Source: Escarpia spicata
Lineage: Eukaryota; Annelida; Polychaeta; Sabellida; Siboglinidae
DNA length: 64,000 bases
Assembly (NCBI GenBank): GCA_963995525.1
Contig: OZ023206.1
Coordinates: forward strand, 72,818,844-72,882,843
Reading direction: 5' to 3'
Below are positions 34,575-56,880 of this stretch, piece after piece. The notes under the pieces were generated by a model. The model saw nothing but the letters and a program-made list of their open reading frames with translations. It had not been told where the DNA came from and made no database searches. A program made the translations under genes and the position numbers. Positions within the stretch are counted from its first letter, which is position 1. Every line of letters begins with the position of its first letter.

Positions 34575-35650
34575 TCTGTCTTACATTCTAACTTTTAACT
34601 AAATAAATGTCCTTTCGGACATAATTCTTATTTTATATTTGCCAACAAATCATAGCGATATCTATAACTACATTACTAAACAACTATGGGCCACCAGCAC
34701 GGCTAAATATAAGATTACATTGTTGATCGTTCCCGACGCAACCTTCTCGCTTGGTACCACTACAGCATAATACCCGATCAAATCTATCACGCCCGAGCCA
34801 TTTTTATAAACCAACCTATCAAATTCATATTTGGGGTGACATAAAACATTCCATAACTTTCTACCACGAAATCTAAAGGAAACCGACATGCGAAACTTCT
34901 GAATTCTGGGAAACCTAAGTATGAATGGACGGTTTTCGCCACCTATCCTCAAAGTACTTAACTAATAACTCGACCCTTTTCCTCAGTTCTATAGATGAAC
35001 TAGGAACACTATAAATGAGATAGACTATATGTTATGTTCAGTTAGTAATTGTTTCAATACCTTAAGTGAAGATGATTTCATTGAAAATTATGCGTGACTG
35101 ATTCATATCAATGAGATAATAAACCTTGGCTGATTAATATGTAACTTTTAATACAACGTGAAACGTGAAATAATCTCTAATCACTAATTTATAATATATA
35201 TTACCAATTTACTGTCAATTCAATTGTAAGTTGAAATTTGTACCGCTTGCTAACGCATCCATCTAGTCATTGTAATTAATTGGAAATTAGCATAACGACA
35301 ATATTTAAGTATCGCCCTCTTGTGGACAACATTGTGACCACATTGACTTTAGTAATAGATAAATGATTTGGTGCCTGTCAATCACTGTGACAGATTATTT
35401 TTATAACTGAAATGAATTATACTGAAATGTTGTTTTAGAACATTCGTGACAATATACAATGAATATAATCCCCCGTTCACCCCAGTGACGTGACCTCATC
35501 GGATACACAAATATTAGTCTCAGATGTACTGTTGATGGATGAAAACTACAAGATCTACTAATCACAGATGACACATTATACCACCGATAATAACAAAGAG
35601 AAACATCTTGATATCTCACTACCACAAGACAAACGTTTTTCGACACATCA
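34575..35650. other. No recognisable gene
   Basis: The minus-strand frame 34952-34668 contains FRFRGRKLWNVLCHP, faintly like another LINE C-terminus but too weak to call. The rest is A/T-rich and unrecognised. Confidence 0.4.
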
Positions 35651-35653
35651 TGA

Positions 35654-35659
35654 TTTATT
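35654..35659 (-). terminator. Candidate poly(A) signal of the FReD gene
   Basis: AATAAA on the minus strand, about 315 bp after the stop codon at 35973. It is the nearest canonical hexamer I found. Confidence 0.35.
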
Positions 35660-35972
35660 CACTCCATTTTATCGATGATGAGATAGTTAGGTACTTTCTT
35701 TTGTGTCACAATAATTGTTGTTGTTATTAGTATCTAGACACAACGTAAAACTAAGTTAGTGCACGTAATATTCCGTCACTGGCGGCTCAAAGCATTTATA
35801 AACCACCAAGTGTCAAACATGTTGTTTATGTCACCATCTCCGAAGTACTGTAATGTTAAGACAAAACACATTTTCGTTTAACTGTTCGGGCAAAAGTACC
35901 GGTGAATTCAATATGCACCGCAACGTCGTGGTTCTCCGCACGGCAATATGTCGATACCCAGATTGTTTTTTG

Positions 35973-45953
<9,981 letters not shown>

Positions 45954-46600
45954 TGCTGTAATGTAATTGCCCAGATAGCCGACGTGAAACAATGTGCGCA
46001 ATGTCGGCAAACTTCTTGTTCGACTGCTGAGACTCCAGTAACTCGCCGTGAACTTCCTGGTTGGGTGCTCTCTGCTACACCCTTTGTATCAACAATATGT
46101 CACAACATTCTTCGCAGTATTATTTTTAGGGAAAATTGTAAGCAGTGCATGGTTAACAAGAAAGTAATCTTTAATTTACCTTTACAACATTTATAATGCA
46201 ACACTTTAGATGAAAAAGAACATATTCAACACACACACACACACTGTGCTTCAAGTTAATTAATTAACGTATTTTAGAACACTTTAGTATAGTGAATGAT
46301 AATAGGGTAACTTAGCCTTCGATAAGTTGTAAACAATATTTAATAAACCTGATTATGTGGTAGAATATACAGGAGATAAAGTAACTACCATAAAACTACT
46401 TACATAAGATAATATCTGTGTAAGCCAGTACTTGCTAGATATTTTGATTAGGTAGCATTGTTGTTAAAATTAAGCAAAGGCGATAGTCGGGCGAACTGTA
46501 AAATAGAGTGTGTTGTAGTACACACGAAACAGTCTTTATAAAGACTAAGTTATTTAAGTTATTAAACAAATTCTGATAGCGATATGGTGCCTTGCAAGCG
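45954..46600 (-). promoter_or_regulatory. Upstream region of the FReD gene
   Basis: No sequence here is clearly diagnostic. A TATA-like TTATAAAT lies at about 46193-46186 on the minus strand, 240 bp before the start codon, and could set a start of transcription with a 5' UTR of about 200 bp. A CR1-like LINE begins just beyond, on the opposite strand. Confidence 0.25.
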
Positions 46601-46694
46601 GCAAGTCAAGGAAAAGCGACCCTTGATGTGAGATCGCTGCCACAGCTGGGTAGATTTTGCATTGTCCGGCTGTAGGAAGTCATGGGCAGAAACC

Positions 46695-47815
46695 ATGGAG
46701 GAGGGATTCACCTTCCAGTGCATTGGATGTTGGAAGGTGCAGTGTCTGCAGAAGGAGATAGTTAGGTTGACAAATATTGTGAAGGGGATGGAGATGGGAA
46801 ATAGCAAGGTGACCGGTGGAATGGAGAGAGACGACAGGGAGAGAGGTGGGAATACTGCAAGACTGAAGGAGAATAGTAGTGGCAAGAAGACGGAGGAAAG
46901 GAGATTGAGAGGAGGGAAGGTGATTGGATGGGAAGAAATTGTAAAATGGACGACAGAAAATATGACAAGCGTGAAGGTGACAGGGGTGAAAGTGACCGTA
47001 GAGAAGGAGGGAGGGAAGATGGGACGGGAGAGGAGAGAAGAAAATGAGACGGAAGGAAAGATGAAGGAACGAAAGGAAGTGAGAGCAAATGTGATAGAAG
47101 AGAAGTCGACAAAAGGGACGATGACAGGAGGAAAGGTGACAAGAAAAAAAGCGACAAGAAAGAAGGGATCGGAAGAGAATGTGACAGGAGAGAAGACGGC
47201 AAGGGGACAAGACAACAACCAGACAGATGCAAACCGGAGAAGGAGCTTCTCTGAGGCAGTGATTGAGGGGGCAATGAGGATAGAGAAGGTGTTTATGGGC
47301 GAGTGTTTATGGGCGACTTCATTATGAGAAAGCCAGACAAGAAACTAAGCGAGGGGAAGGACGTCGTTGTTTGTCTACCGGGGGCTAGGATAGAACATGT
47401 GACTGAAAGGGTAGAGGAGGTATTGAGGCATGGCAATGGAGGGTCTATACTAGTACACGTAGGAACAAATAATGCAGACAGGGAGGAAACAACTTGGTAG
47501 TACAGAAGTATAGACAGTTAGCGAGGAAGCTAAAGAAGACAAGAGTTGAACATATTATTCTCTCATGAATTTTGCCAGTAATGGGAGGAAGGGGGGCAAC
47601 GTATAGAAACTGCAAGAGGATGGCGATCAACGCACTAGTTGAGCAGATGTGTGAAGAAGAGGGGGTGGGATTCACAGATTTATGGGGATACTTTGTTGGG
47701 AGGGAACATATGTACATGAGAGATGGCCTCCATCTTAGTGGAAAGGGGGCAGCAGTTTTCTCAGAGAACGTGCTGCGATCTGTTGACAGTGGGACAGGTA
47801 TATATTGAAACTAGA
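46695..47815 (+). pseudogene. LINE ORF1 with SGNH-hydrolase-like domain, broken
   Basis: The N-terminal part has EEGFTFQCIGCWKVQCLQKE, a Cys-containing segment followed by a coiled coil, then a long charged low-complexity stretch (to about 47300). After a frameshift the sequence reads VVVCLPGARIEHVTERVEEV and SILVHVGTNNADREET (47360-47490). After another break, PVMGGRGATYRNCKRMAINA, GVGFTDLWGYFVG and MRDGLHLSGKGAAVF lead to a stop near 47806. These are the GTNN and DGLHLS blocks of SGNH esterases found in CR1-type ORF1 proteins. Confidence 0.75.
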
Positions 47816-47925
47816 TTCGCAGGGGGGACTCAAAGAGAACCCTGACACTGGAGGCTTAGATAAATACAGCACAAATAAATCCGCAAAGAACAGTCTAGAA
47901 AACTATTCTGAAGCTGGATATAAAT

Positions 47926-48430
47926 GTGTTTTGTTTAAATGCAAGGAGTATAGTAAACAAAAGAAATGAACTAAACGTTATGGTAGAAGATATTGACCCT
48001 CACATAATAGGTATAACCGAATCCTGCACCACCACCGATATATCAGATGCCGAATTGGGACTGACAGGATATATATTGTTTACGAAAGATAGAATAGGAA
48101 GAAAGGGAGGTTGAGTAATTTTATATATTAACGAATCTCCCCAGGCTCATGAAATAAAGTTAGAAAGAGAAGCAGGTTGCGAAGAAGCTGTTTGGTGTAA
48201 CATAGTTACAGGAAACTCAACGTTTACAGTTGGGTCAGTTTATCGAAGTCCAAACTTAAGCACAGAAGAGAATGGAAAAATACAAAACGCTTAAGGGAAG
48301 TAAGGAAACGGGACTGTATTATTATGGGGGATTTTAACCACTGGCACATATAATGGAAATCTCTACAGAGTATGGGGAGTGAGGACCACAAATTTATAGT
48401 TTTAGATGTACTGGAAATGATGAAGACTAC
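47926..48430 (+). pseudogene. LINE ORF2 endonuclease domain, broken
   Basis: The frame starts FCLNARSIVNKRNELNVMVE with DPHIIGITES (the catalytic Glu of APE-type endonucleases), then a TGA at 48114. Translation resumes with VILYINESPQAHEIKLEREA, TVGSVYRSPN and IMGDFNHWHI. The GDFN block is conserved, but three or more stops interrupt the domain and the central part is deleted. Confidence 0.75.
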
Positions 48431-48439
48431 AACAGTTGT

Positions 48440-50031
48440 AAAGAAGCACTTAACCAAGCTACAGCTGAAATTAGAAATTCAAAGAGAAGCTATGAACAAC
48501 AATTAGCTAGCAATATACAAAATGACAGCAAGAGTTTTTATGCGTATGTTCGAAGCAAACAGAAAGTTCAGGATAAGATCAGTACTCTAGAAGATAGTCT
48601 GGAAATATAATATCACAGGGATTCTTAATGGCAGAAGACCTGAATCAGTATTTCAGTTAAGTGTTTACCAGGGAAGATATTAGTTCACTGCCAGTACCAG
48701 AGGCTACGTTCAAGGGGACATATTCATACTATTTAGGACAGTTAATTGTAACCCCCGACATGGTAGCTAAAAAAAGACGGGCTATGAAGGATAACAAATC
48801 ACCTGGAGTGGATGGGATTCCGCCCAAACTACTATTGGAAATTGTAGAACAGATTACGTACCGCTTGCAACAGTTTTCAATTTGTCATTAGAAGAAGGAG
48901 TGGTTCCTTTAGAATGGAAAGAGGCAAACATTATACCGTTATTTAAAGACATCACTAAGTGAGTAGAGGATGGATCACCAGTAGATATCGTCTGCTTAGA
49001 TTTTCACAAAGCTTTCGATATAGTACCACATCAAAGATTACTGCTTAAGCTAAAGGCCCATGGCATAGGAAATGGTATAATAAACTGGATAGAAAATTGG
49101 CTGATTGACAGAAGACAACGGGTAATAGTTGATGGGGAGGCTTCGAACTGGAAATCGGTATTGAGTGGGGTACCACAGAGATCAGTACTAGGACCTATAT
49201 TATTCTTAATATATATCAACGATTTAGATGATGAAATAACAAGCAAGGTGTTGAAATTTGCGGAAGATACAACAGTGTTTAGAAGGATTAAAAATGATGG
49301 AGATAGACAGCATTTACAAGATGATCTTGACAGGTTGATCAAATGGTCTGAAAAGTGGCAAATGCTGTTATATTTTGGGAAATGTAAATGCCTCCACGCA
49401 GGACATTGGAATGAGGAGGTACAATATACAATGGGGGGTACTGTACAAAATAGTACTGTAAAAGAAAAGGACTTAGGGTTAACCATTAGTGCCGATATGA
49501 AGGTTTCAGAGCAGTGCGGAATTGCAGGTTCAAAGGGAAATCAAATCCTTGGATTAATTAGGCGAAATATAGCGTATAAGGAAAAAGACCTAATAATACC
49601 GCTGTAAAAAGCAATAGTTAGGCCTCATTTAGAATATTGTATAAAAGCGTGGAGGCCGTATCATAAGAAGGACATAGATTTGGTAGAAAGAGGACAGAGG
49701 AAAGCGACTAAAGTGATATCAAAACTGAGGGATCTTATTTCGGAAATTCCCCTAAAAGTAATGTGATTTAACAACATTAGCGACCAGGAGATTGAGAGGA
49801 GATCAGATAGAAGTGTTTAAAATAATAAATGGTTATGAAAATATTGATAGAAATTTTTTTTTGTCAGTTAAGAAAGATAGAAGGGCTAGAGGACATGAAG
49901 TTACATTAGCAAAGGAGCAGTGTAGATTAGATATAAGAAAGTTATTATTTTCACAAAGGACTGTAAATGAATGGAACAGATTATCTGCTGATTGTGTGGG
50001 TGCTAGTAGCGGGAATATGTTTATAAAATAA
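48440..50031 (+). pseudogene. LINE ORF2 reverse transcriptase and C-terminus, broken
   Basis: The sequence contains NKSPGVDGIPPKLLLEIVEQ, ANIIPLFKD, IVCLDFHKAFDIVPHQRLL, LSGVPQRSVLGPILFLIYIN and the catalytic box FAED (49257-49268). In FAED the first metal-binding Asp of FADD is replaced by Glu. WSEKWQMLLYFGKCKCLH and GLTISADMKVSEQC follow, then after stops VFKIINGYENIDRNFF and VNEWNRLSADCV. The frame changes several times. The changed catalytic residue and stops exclude activity. Confidence 0.8.
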
Positions 50032-50149
50032 AATCGACACATACCTCAGAAGGGCGGGATACACATACATTAAAGAGTTGGACTCTCGATAAGCCAAATG
50101 GCTTCCTTGACCACCTGCCACCTATTTCTCTGGGTGGCAATCTTGTTAA

Positions 50150-50395
<246 letters not shown>

Positions 50396-50489
50396 AGGCA
50401 CACACAGGCACACAAAGGGAGGCACACAGGTGCACAGGCATTCACAGGTACACACAGACACACACAGGCGCACAGGCGCACGCGCGCAC

Positions 50490-50749
50490 GCGCGCGCGCA
50501 CTCACGCACTCACGCACTCACGCACTCACGCACTCACGCACTCACGCACTCACGCACTCACGCACTCACGCACTCACGCACTCACGCACTCACGCACTCA
50601 CGCACTCACGCACTCACGCACTCACGCACTCACGCACTCACGCACTCACGCACTCACGCACTCACGCACTCACGCACTCACGCACTCACGCACTCACGCA
50701 CTCACGCACTCACGCACTCACGCACTCACGCACTCACGCACTCACGCAT
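50490..50749. repeat. ACGCACTC 8-bp microsatellite
   Basis: About 31 near-perfect tandem copies of CACTCACG. Confidence 0.95.
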
Positions 50750-52850
50750 GTAATTCTAAACAGCATACGTAGAACGATCCATTGTGAGCGATGGGATATA
50801 CAACCACCGAAAACTATGATCTCAAAATTACCCTCTTTTATCTTAATTGAACTGGCGTGTAGGGTGTTTAAATCCACATGTTATTTCAAACGGCCATTAA
50901 TGAAGGAAGTTACCGCAGCCGAGAGGAATTAAGTTACCGATAAAAACCTATCAGTCCATATCTGGTTAGCTGCGAGGCTCGGAGGCTTGGTTCCGCTAAC
51001 GTGTTCTATTTATGTATGTGTGCAAGTTACGGAAAGTCATTCCCACAAGTAAATGTTACGTGATACCGACGAATGAAACAAATGCACGGCTTTGTTTTTG
51101 TTTTTTTAATATACAAGTTCTTTCATTTTCTGAAATGACAAGCACTATTTATTCTCATCTACGACATCTAGGGGGATTAAACATCCATATTGAAATAGAC
51201 CAATTGTTGTACAGAAACGATCTACCGGTGACATGTTTCAAAGGGGCTTTTGTCTTTTAAAACCATTAGACAGTAATTTCATATACAAGGGAAAATTATC
51301 TGGGATATAATACGCGAGAAAATACATTTGGTTGCAAACAGGGCACATTCTCTAATAAAGGACAAACTGCTAGGGACAATGCAACGCAAAAGGATTCATA
51401 ATAAGGAATAATTCTGGGAGAAAACTCCTTGTCACAATTAGCATTAGTATTATATGGCTGTGTAGTGAACCGTAAACTATTGAAACGATGTCCACAAACT
51501 TTCGTTGTAACTATTTAAATATTTTCCTTAAGCCAAAATTTACTTTTTGCTTGAGCTTCCAATAAAAGATCAAAAGACGTAGGGTTACTTTCTGTTGTCA
51601 AAAAGGGCACACTATACTAATAAAAAAAATGCTGTTGGGGGAAAATTTTCCAAAGGGGCACTTTACGGTACGAAATGAACACAATTTCCTGAAATAGTAA
51701 CGTCCGTTTAGTGTAAAATGACTCATTCCGATTGTGTCTTTTAATTGAACAAATAAATCACTGGAAAAGGAAATGCATATTCCTGGTTGAACGCGTCACA
51801 TACATGAATTATGGACTGTGGCGGGGGATCGAAATTCGTATTGGGGGTGCTATTTTTTTAGTTAGTTTTAAAAATTGAATGTAAAAGTTCGTATTATAAA
51901 ATAATTAGTAACGCCATATTTCCACCATTAAGTCATTAAGTCACCGCGTATATGTGCGCGACGTGTTTGCTTGCGTGCTTGTGTGCGTGCTTGCGTGTGT
52001 GCTTGCGTGCATGAGTGTGTGTGTATACGAACAAGCCCCTGGCGTGGTTGGTTTGGTGGAGATGCGTTTTGCATTGGGAAATCTAACTGCACCAGACTTG
52101 AGGTTCAACACACGTTCAACCGCTCCCCTTGAGACTCCAAGCGGAAGTATTCCTCTATACCGAAATTATGACTTTAGCGGGGGGCGTTCACATCCATTAT
52201 AACCCAGCATACGGACCTGATAACAATCTTCTTCAAAACTGTGCCATTTGAAAGTGTTTTTTGGAAGGCAGCGTGATACATGCGAACCAAAGAACACACT
52301 TTTTCCAAGCGGCTGCATTAGTATTAAAAAAAATAATATTAGTAATATAAAAACAGTTGTTATTTCAAAAGTGATTGACATATCTATTAACACTATTTTT
52401 AAATAGATAATCTAGGCATTCAGTTACAAAGTAACACTCTCACCAAAACTTTGCAAAGTAAACATAATTATTATTATTTTGCATTTCTTCCTTCCTAGCA
52501 TTTACACAAATAATACATACCGTAAAGGTATGGTATTCAAGTAATTCGGGATCACTGGCGGTACTACAAACATTGCCAAAACATACTGCGAATTTAAGGA
52601 AGTTATCACATAGAGAGGGCATTGCATTAGGATTGGGCTCCTGTAGGCATGGAAAGTTAAAACTATGACAACCTTTATAGATACTTTATCATATGTCGTA
52701 ACAATAAGAAAACCATTGTTGCCATTTATCTGTTGAAAGCAATGACCTTAAACAAAGGATAAATGTATGTACGTTTAAAATCCGCATACTAAAGAGTAAC
52801 AGTGATTGTTTGAAGCATTCAATTGTAGTACATTGAGGCGTTATTCCCGG
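50750..52850. other. No recognisable gene
   Basis: A/T-rich. A short TGCGTGCT-type microsatellite is at 51955-52020. ORFs 51012-51260 and 52166-52393 show no motif. Confidence 0.5.
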
Positions 52851-52851
52851 T

Positions 52852-55020
52852 CTTTGTGAGAAATTTAGCATATCTCAATTAAGTGCATGGATTGATTTTC
52901 TGGCCAAAACACTACGCCACCCCGTCAGGTCACCGGTGCCTATTGTGTCAAATAAACACCCATCAAAGTAACAATACCCATGTAACCGCATTGCATTGTT
53001 TTGTTGCTATTGTGACACCAACTAACAGTACATTTGATCATCTGAAACCATTTGGCACATCTCGTTGAGAGCAATTTTTGATATCTGGTTAAAACCTCCC
53101 ATCACTTTATAATACCACGAGTGTATTTTTGTTAAAGGTATAACAAGTTCACGAAATCAACACATGTAACCCACGGACAAATAAACACTGGTTAATATGA
53201 CCAAGTGTACAGTCGGTGGACGACACAATAGCAAACACTAATTTATAATGCATATAAAGGGTTAACATTATATTGTACTGAGTAAGTATATGACAAAAGT
53301 GGTGTGGTAGTAACACAGATCTGTGAGATGTGTCTGGTGTCGTAGTGTAGTGAGTAGTTTGTAGTGCAAGCGCTCCACACTCTCGCTTTCAGCTGCGACT
53401 GCCAGCAAGCCCCCTCACAGTGGTAAAAAGGGACACTAGTGCACAAGCCTGCCCTGCTGGTACATAGCCTCTCCATAGACAAGACTCTAGCACGACCTCG
53501 TTGTAGGGACAGCACGGTAACTGGGCATCTTACGGCCCCAGGCTAGTATGCTAGGGATCTAGGAGAAGGACAACTCTGATTCCAAATCTGGGTAGACCCA
53601 GCTCATTAGCCTTGACACTCAGTGGGTGTAGGAGAAGGAAAACTCTGACTTCAAAACCATAGACGCTGAGCCAGGGCGGCGGTAAATAACCTGGCCAACT
53701 CATGCAGTCTGAGTGGAGTAGTGGGAACCCTAGTGGAGGAAATTCTATCTAAAGGCGGAAGAGTCAAATTCATTGGCCAACGGCAACACCAACCCAGTCA
53801 GCCAGTGGCGCGGCGACAGAAACAACTTCTAAGGAAAGAACACGTTGAGCACAATGACAAGCACCAGGAATAAAGCATCTGATACCGGAGGTGATTACTG
53901 CAATGTGACACATGTGACAGTTGCCACCATTCATTCCGTAACATCCTCAGAGTCCCAGGAAAGGGGTGTTACTGATGACAATCCTAAAGCGGCTACCAAC
54001 ATTCTCATGCCCAAAGGGACATCAATCAACACAAGAACACTAAGATCAACAGAATTTACAGGGTGGAGGTACGAATTTGCCAGTAAATCAACACGTGCAC
54101 ATACTAAGAGGTACTAAGTAGCTCAAAATGAGTCGACGTGACGTTTATTGGTGTCACGTTACCAAAATACCAGTTTAACTTGGCTACAGCTTTACAATGG
54201 TGTTTTAATGTGTAACGGGGGAACACAATGTGGCACTCTCGATTTGACAAGGCGGGAGATTGTTTTAGCAAGGAAATCGATGTATGCCCTGTCAGAATGC
54301 TGCACAGTGGATCTACATGACCACGTGATATGTCCATATTTGACACTATTGCGACATACCAAAATTATTTCCCTTACACTTTACCGTGGTGCGTTAACAC
54401 ATACGTTTTGGAATAAAAAAGAAGTATGCTATTTTGCAGGATGGGGTACATTTTTTGTCAGAAAATCAATATATGCACACAAACATATGAGCAAAACATC
54501 TTCAAGTGATCAAAAGTAATATCTACTAGTATCGCAGCTGCAACATTCTTGTTTTTTTATGAAAGCTTTACACTGCTGCCTTAATATGTATTGTGAGGAC
54601 AGAAAGCATGTATCGAAAGGTGCCACAAAATATAAAATATTTTATTTGGCTAAAGGCTCGGTGTCTCAATACGTATATTTTAAGGACAAAAAGGCGATCA
54701 CAACCTTTTTGAGTGGTACCATGTTTTTTGCCAGGAAATCAATATCTGCACCCATATAGAAGTGCACAATGGATCCAAATGATCAGAAGCAATGCCAACG
54801 GGTTTCATAACAACATAAATCTATTTAATTTCGACTACAGTGTAACATGACACATGTTACTGTGTGCCTATTTAACAAAATCGACACTCGCAACCTTTAA
54901 GGGTGTGATAAAGTTTTGGCCACTCGTGACCTTACAGCGTGGTGTAGTGTTTTGGCCAGAAAATCAACTCGTAGACCCACAGAAATATATCAAATATCTC
55001 ACTAAGGCATTCAGTGGCTT
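52852..55020. repeat. Inverted-repeat structure of ~180-bp subunits, interrupted by a LINE fragment
   Basis: At 52945-52852 (minus) and 54925-55015 (plus) the same unit occurs in opposite orientation: GTAGTGTTTTGGCCAGAAAA with TCAAT following. Diverged copies of the same unit lie near 53070 (minus), 54265, 54440 and 54718 (plus), with cores such as CAGAAAATCAATAT and ATGATCA. The pattern resembles the arms of a foldback element, with a LINE 5' fragment (about 53300-54110) between them. Confidence 0.5.
53300..54115 (+). mobile_element. LINE 5' region fragment (5' UTR plus start of endonuclease)
   Basis: G/C-richer than its surroundings, with the phrase GGAGAAGGAAAACTCTGACT and its sister GGAGAAGGACAACTCTGATT repeated about 65 bp apart. 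A frame from ATG 53845 (or 53854) contains INTRTLRSTEFTGWRYEF, which resembles the N-terminal start of an APE-type endonuclease domain, and then stops at 54115. Retaining the 5' end while losing the 3' end is unusual for a LINE. Confidence 0.45.
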
Positions 55021-55031
55021 GTCCAGAGAGG

Positions 55032-55330
55032 GTAGTCTAGGGGGGGGGGGGGGCACACAAACCTCCACTGACGGCCGACCCAAATGCTCCGCCATAACAT
55101 CAGTTTCCGCAGTCTCGGCTCGATTGGTAACCTCTGAAGGCGGGGTCGGAGGGATGGGTGTTGTTGACATTATTTCGTCGCCGCGTCATTTCAGCTTACT
55201 GTAACCTGAACGGGGCCAAATTTCAAAGGGTCTGGGGGGCACGGTCACGTGTTCCTATTCAAAAAGGTCTACGTGCAAAATTCCAAAGGACTATAGGCGC
55301 ACGTGCCCCCAATCCCCATAGACACGCCTA
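55032..55330. other. G-run and short G/C-rich repeats
   Basis: A run of about 14 G near 55040 is followed at 55210-55315 by two similar ~50-bp units (CCAAATTTCAAAGGGTCTGG and GCAAAATTCCAAAGGACTAT). No gene is visible. Confidence 0.5.
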
Positions 55331-55489
55331 TGGCACCTCTGTGTTAGAATATTTGAATGCATGAAAAGACCACGGTCACTCTTTAGTACGAGAATTATTA
55401 CACACAACAACTGACCTTTTGGGCAGGGTCATTAAAGATCAGTAGTAATGTATGTGGTGTAGCGTAGGCAACTTGCGCGCGCCTGTGGA

Positions 55490-55830
55490 AGCCCCATGTT
55501 AAGAGATAGGGTTTTGAACCGGACCCCTCACTTTTTTCTCATAGACCGCGCCCAGGTTAAAGATAGGGATTTTTAACATGGAAGAGATAGGGAGTCCTCC
55601 GAAATCGGTAAACGACTTCTCGTCGTTTACAACCTGGGTTAAAGATAGGGATTTTTAACGTGGGAGAGATACAACACTGGTAAATGAGAAATCTCGTTTA
55701 CAATTAACTTCCGATTTACTCCGAAAACGGTTTTCGAGAGACTCATTTTGCGCATTACCACTCCCAGGTTAAAGATAGGGCTTTTTAACGGGGGAGAGAT
55801 AGGGATTGCACCAAAAATGGTAAACGAAAA
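55490..55830. repeat. Dispersed GTTAAAGATAGGG motifs
   Basis: Copies of GGTTAAAGATAGGGATTTTTAAC occur, in trimmed form, near 55554, 55632 and 55766, with a variant near 55495. Each copy has GTTAAA and TTTAAC as mirror halves, so each can form a small hairpin. Confidence 0.7.
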
Positions 55831-55858
55831 CGGCGGATTTTCTCATAGACAACAGCTG

Positions 55859-56214
55859 GGTTAAAGCATAGGCCATTTTCACCCCATGTTAAAGCATAGG
55901 CCGTTTTTATCGCAAAGGTATCCGACCACTTTTCGAATTTTAACCCCACGTTAAAGCATAGGCCATTTTATTGCAAAGGTATCCGACCACTTTTCGAATT
56001 TTTATCTCGGGTTAAAGCATAGGCCATTTTTATCGCACAGGTATCCGACCACTTTTCGAATTTTTATCTCGGGTTAAAGCATAGGCCATTTTTATCGCAA
56101 AGGTATCCGACCACTTTTCGAATTTTAACCCCACGTTAAAGCATAGGGAATTTTCACCCTATGTTAAAGCATAGGCCATTTTTATCGCAAAGGTACGCGA
56201 CCACTTTTTGAATA
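55859..56214. repeat. ~62-bp tandem array (GTTAAAGCATAGGCC)
   Basis: Five to six units contain GTTAAAGCATAGGCCATTTT, ATCGCAAAGGTATCCGACCA and CTTTTCGAATTTT. It is evidently related to the preceding GTTAAAGATAGGG motifs. Confidence 0.85.
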
Positions 56215-56595
56215 AATAACATATACCGAACACCATTTGAATAAGCTACTCACGAGATTGCTTGATCCGGATGCCGAGGCTTCGTCAAGGAACCGACCCA
56301 TTATTTGTTTGACGATGACGTGTCCAATATGTGGTGTTATAGTAAGGCGTTATGTATAACAAAAGGGGTTATAAATTCAGCGGAGACCGTTTTGTCTGAA
56401 GTAATGTATACGAAATGTAGATTATGTATAGGACTATGTTATACCAAAGCCTGTAGCCTCGTTTTGTTTTGTTTTTCGAACAGAGCGACCATTTTAGAAT
56501 TAACCCTTTGGTGTCTGTTACAAAAACCCGTACTCGACACGTGTCTGGACACGTTTGTTTGTCGCAAGCACGCGCACCCTGTATGACGTTATGGT

Positions 56596-56850
56596 ACGCG
56601 CAGTAATTTTGTACACGAAGTGAGTTGTTCAAGCAGATAGTGCTTTGGTTAGACCTCGTATTGAACTTGCGCGTATGTAATGTAATCCCTTCATATGACG
56701 TCATGATGCAGTGACGTCATGAGCAGTGACATCATCAAACTGCTATGCGCAGTAATTTTGTACACGAAGTGAGTTGGTCAAGCAGGTAGTACTTTGGTTA
56801 GACCTTGTATTGAACTTGCGCGTGTGTAATGTAATCCCTTCACGTGACGG
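56596..56850 (+). promoter_or_regulatory. 145-bp-spaced direct repeat with two CRE sites
   Basis: The segment starting GCGCAGTAATTTTGTACACG at 56598 recurs at 56744, including TTGGTTAGACCT and TTGAACTTGCGCG. Between the copies are two perfect TGACGTCA motifs (56696-56703 and 56712-56719), 16 bp apart. TGACGTCA is the CREB/ATF site. It lies 200-400 bp upstream of the zinc-finger ORF at 57042 and could be its promoter, which is inference only. Confidence 0.45.
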
Positions 56851-56864
56851 CAATTAAATAAGTA

Positions 56865-56880
56865 ATTGCGCATGCGCAAT
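56865..56880. promoter_or_regulatory. Perfect 16-bp palindrome with NRF1-type core
   Basis: ATTGCGCATGCGCAAT contains TGCGCATGCGCA, the perfect palindromic NRF1 consensus. It precedes the zinc-finger ORF by about 160 bp and is repeated in the right arm at 63976-63991. Confidence 0.5.

Larger units (their letters stand above)
46600..50035 (+). mobile_element. Nearly full-length degenerate CR1-like LINE
   Basis: The order is ORF1 with SGNH-esterase-like domain, ORF2 with apurinic-type endonuclease and reverse transcriptase, then the ORF2 C-terminus ending at 50031. This layout is that of the CR1/L2 group. Many stops and frameshifts, plus a changed catalytic residue, make it a relic. It lies head-to-head with the FReD gene, about 650 bp from its start codon. 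Confidence 0.85.

Noticed and set aside
46562..47274. Minus-strand ORFs rich in Ser/Pro/Phe
   Set aside because: Shadows of the purine-rich LINE ORF1 on the plus strand.
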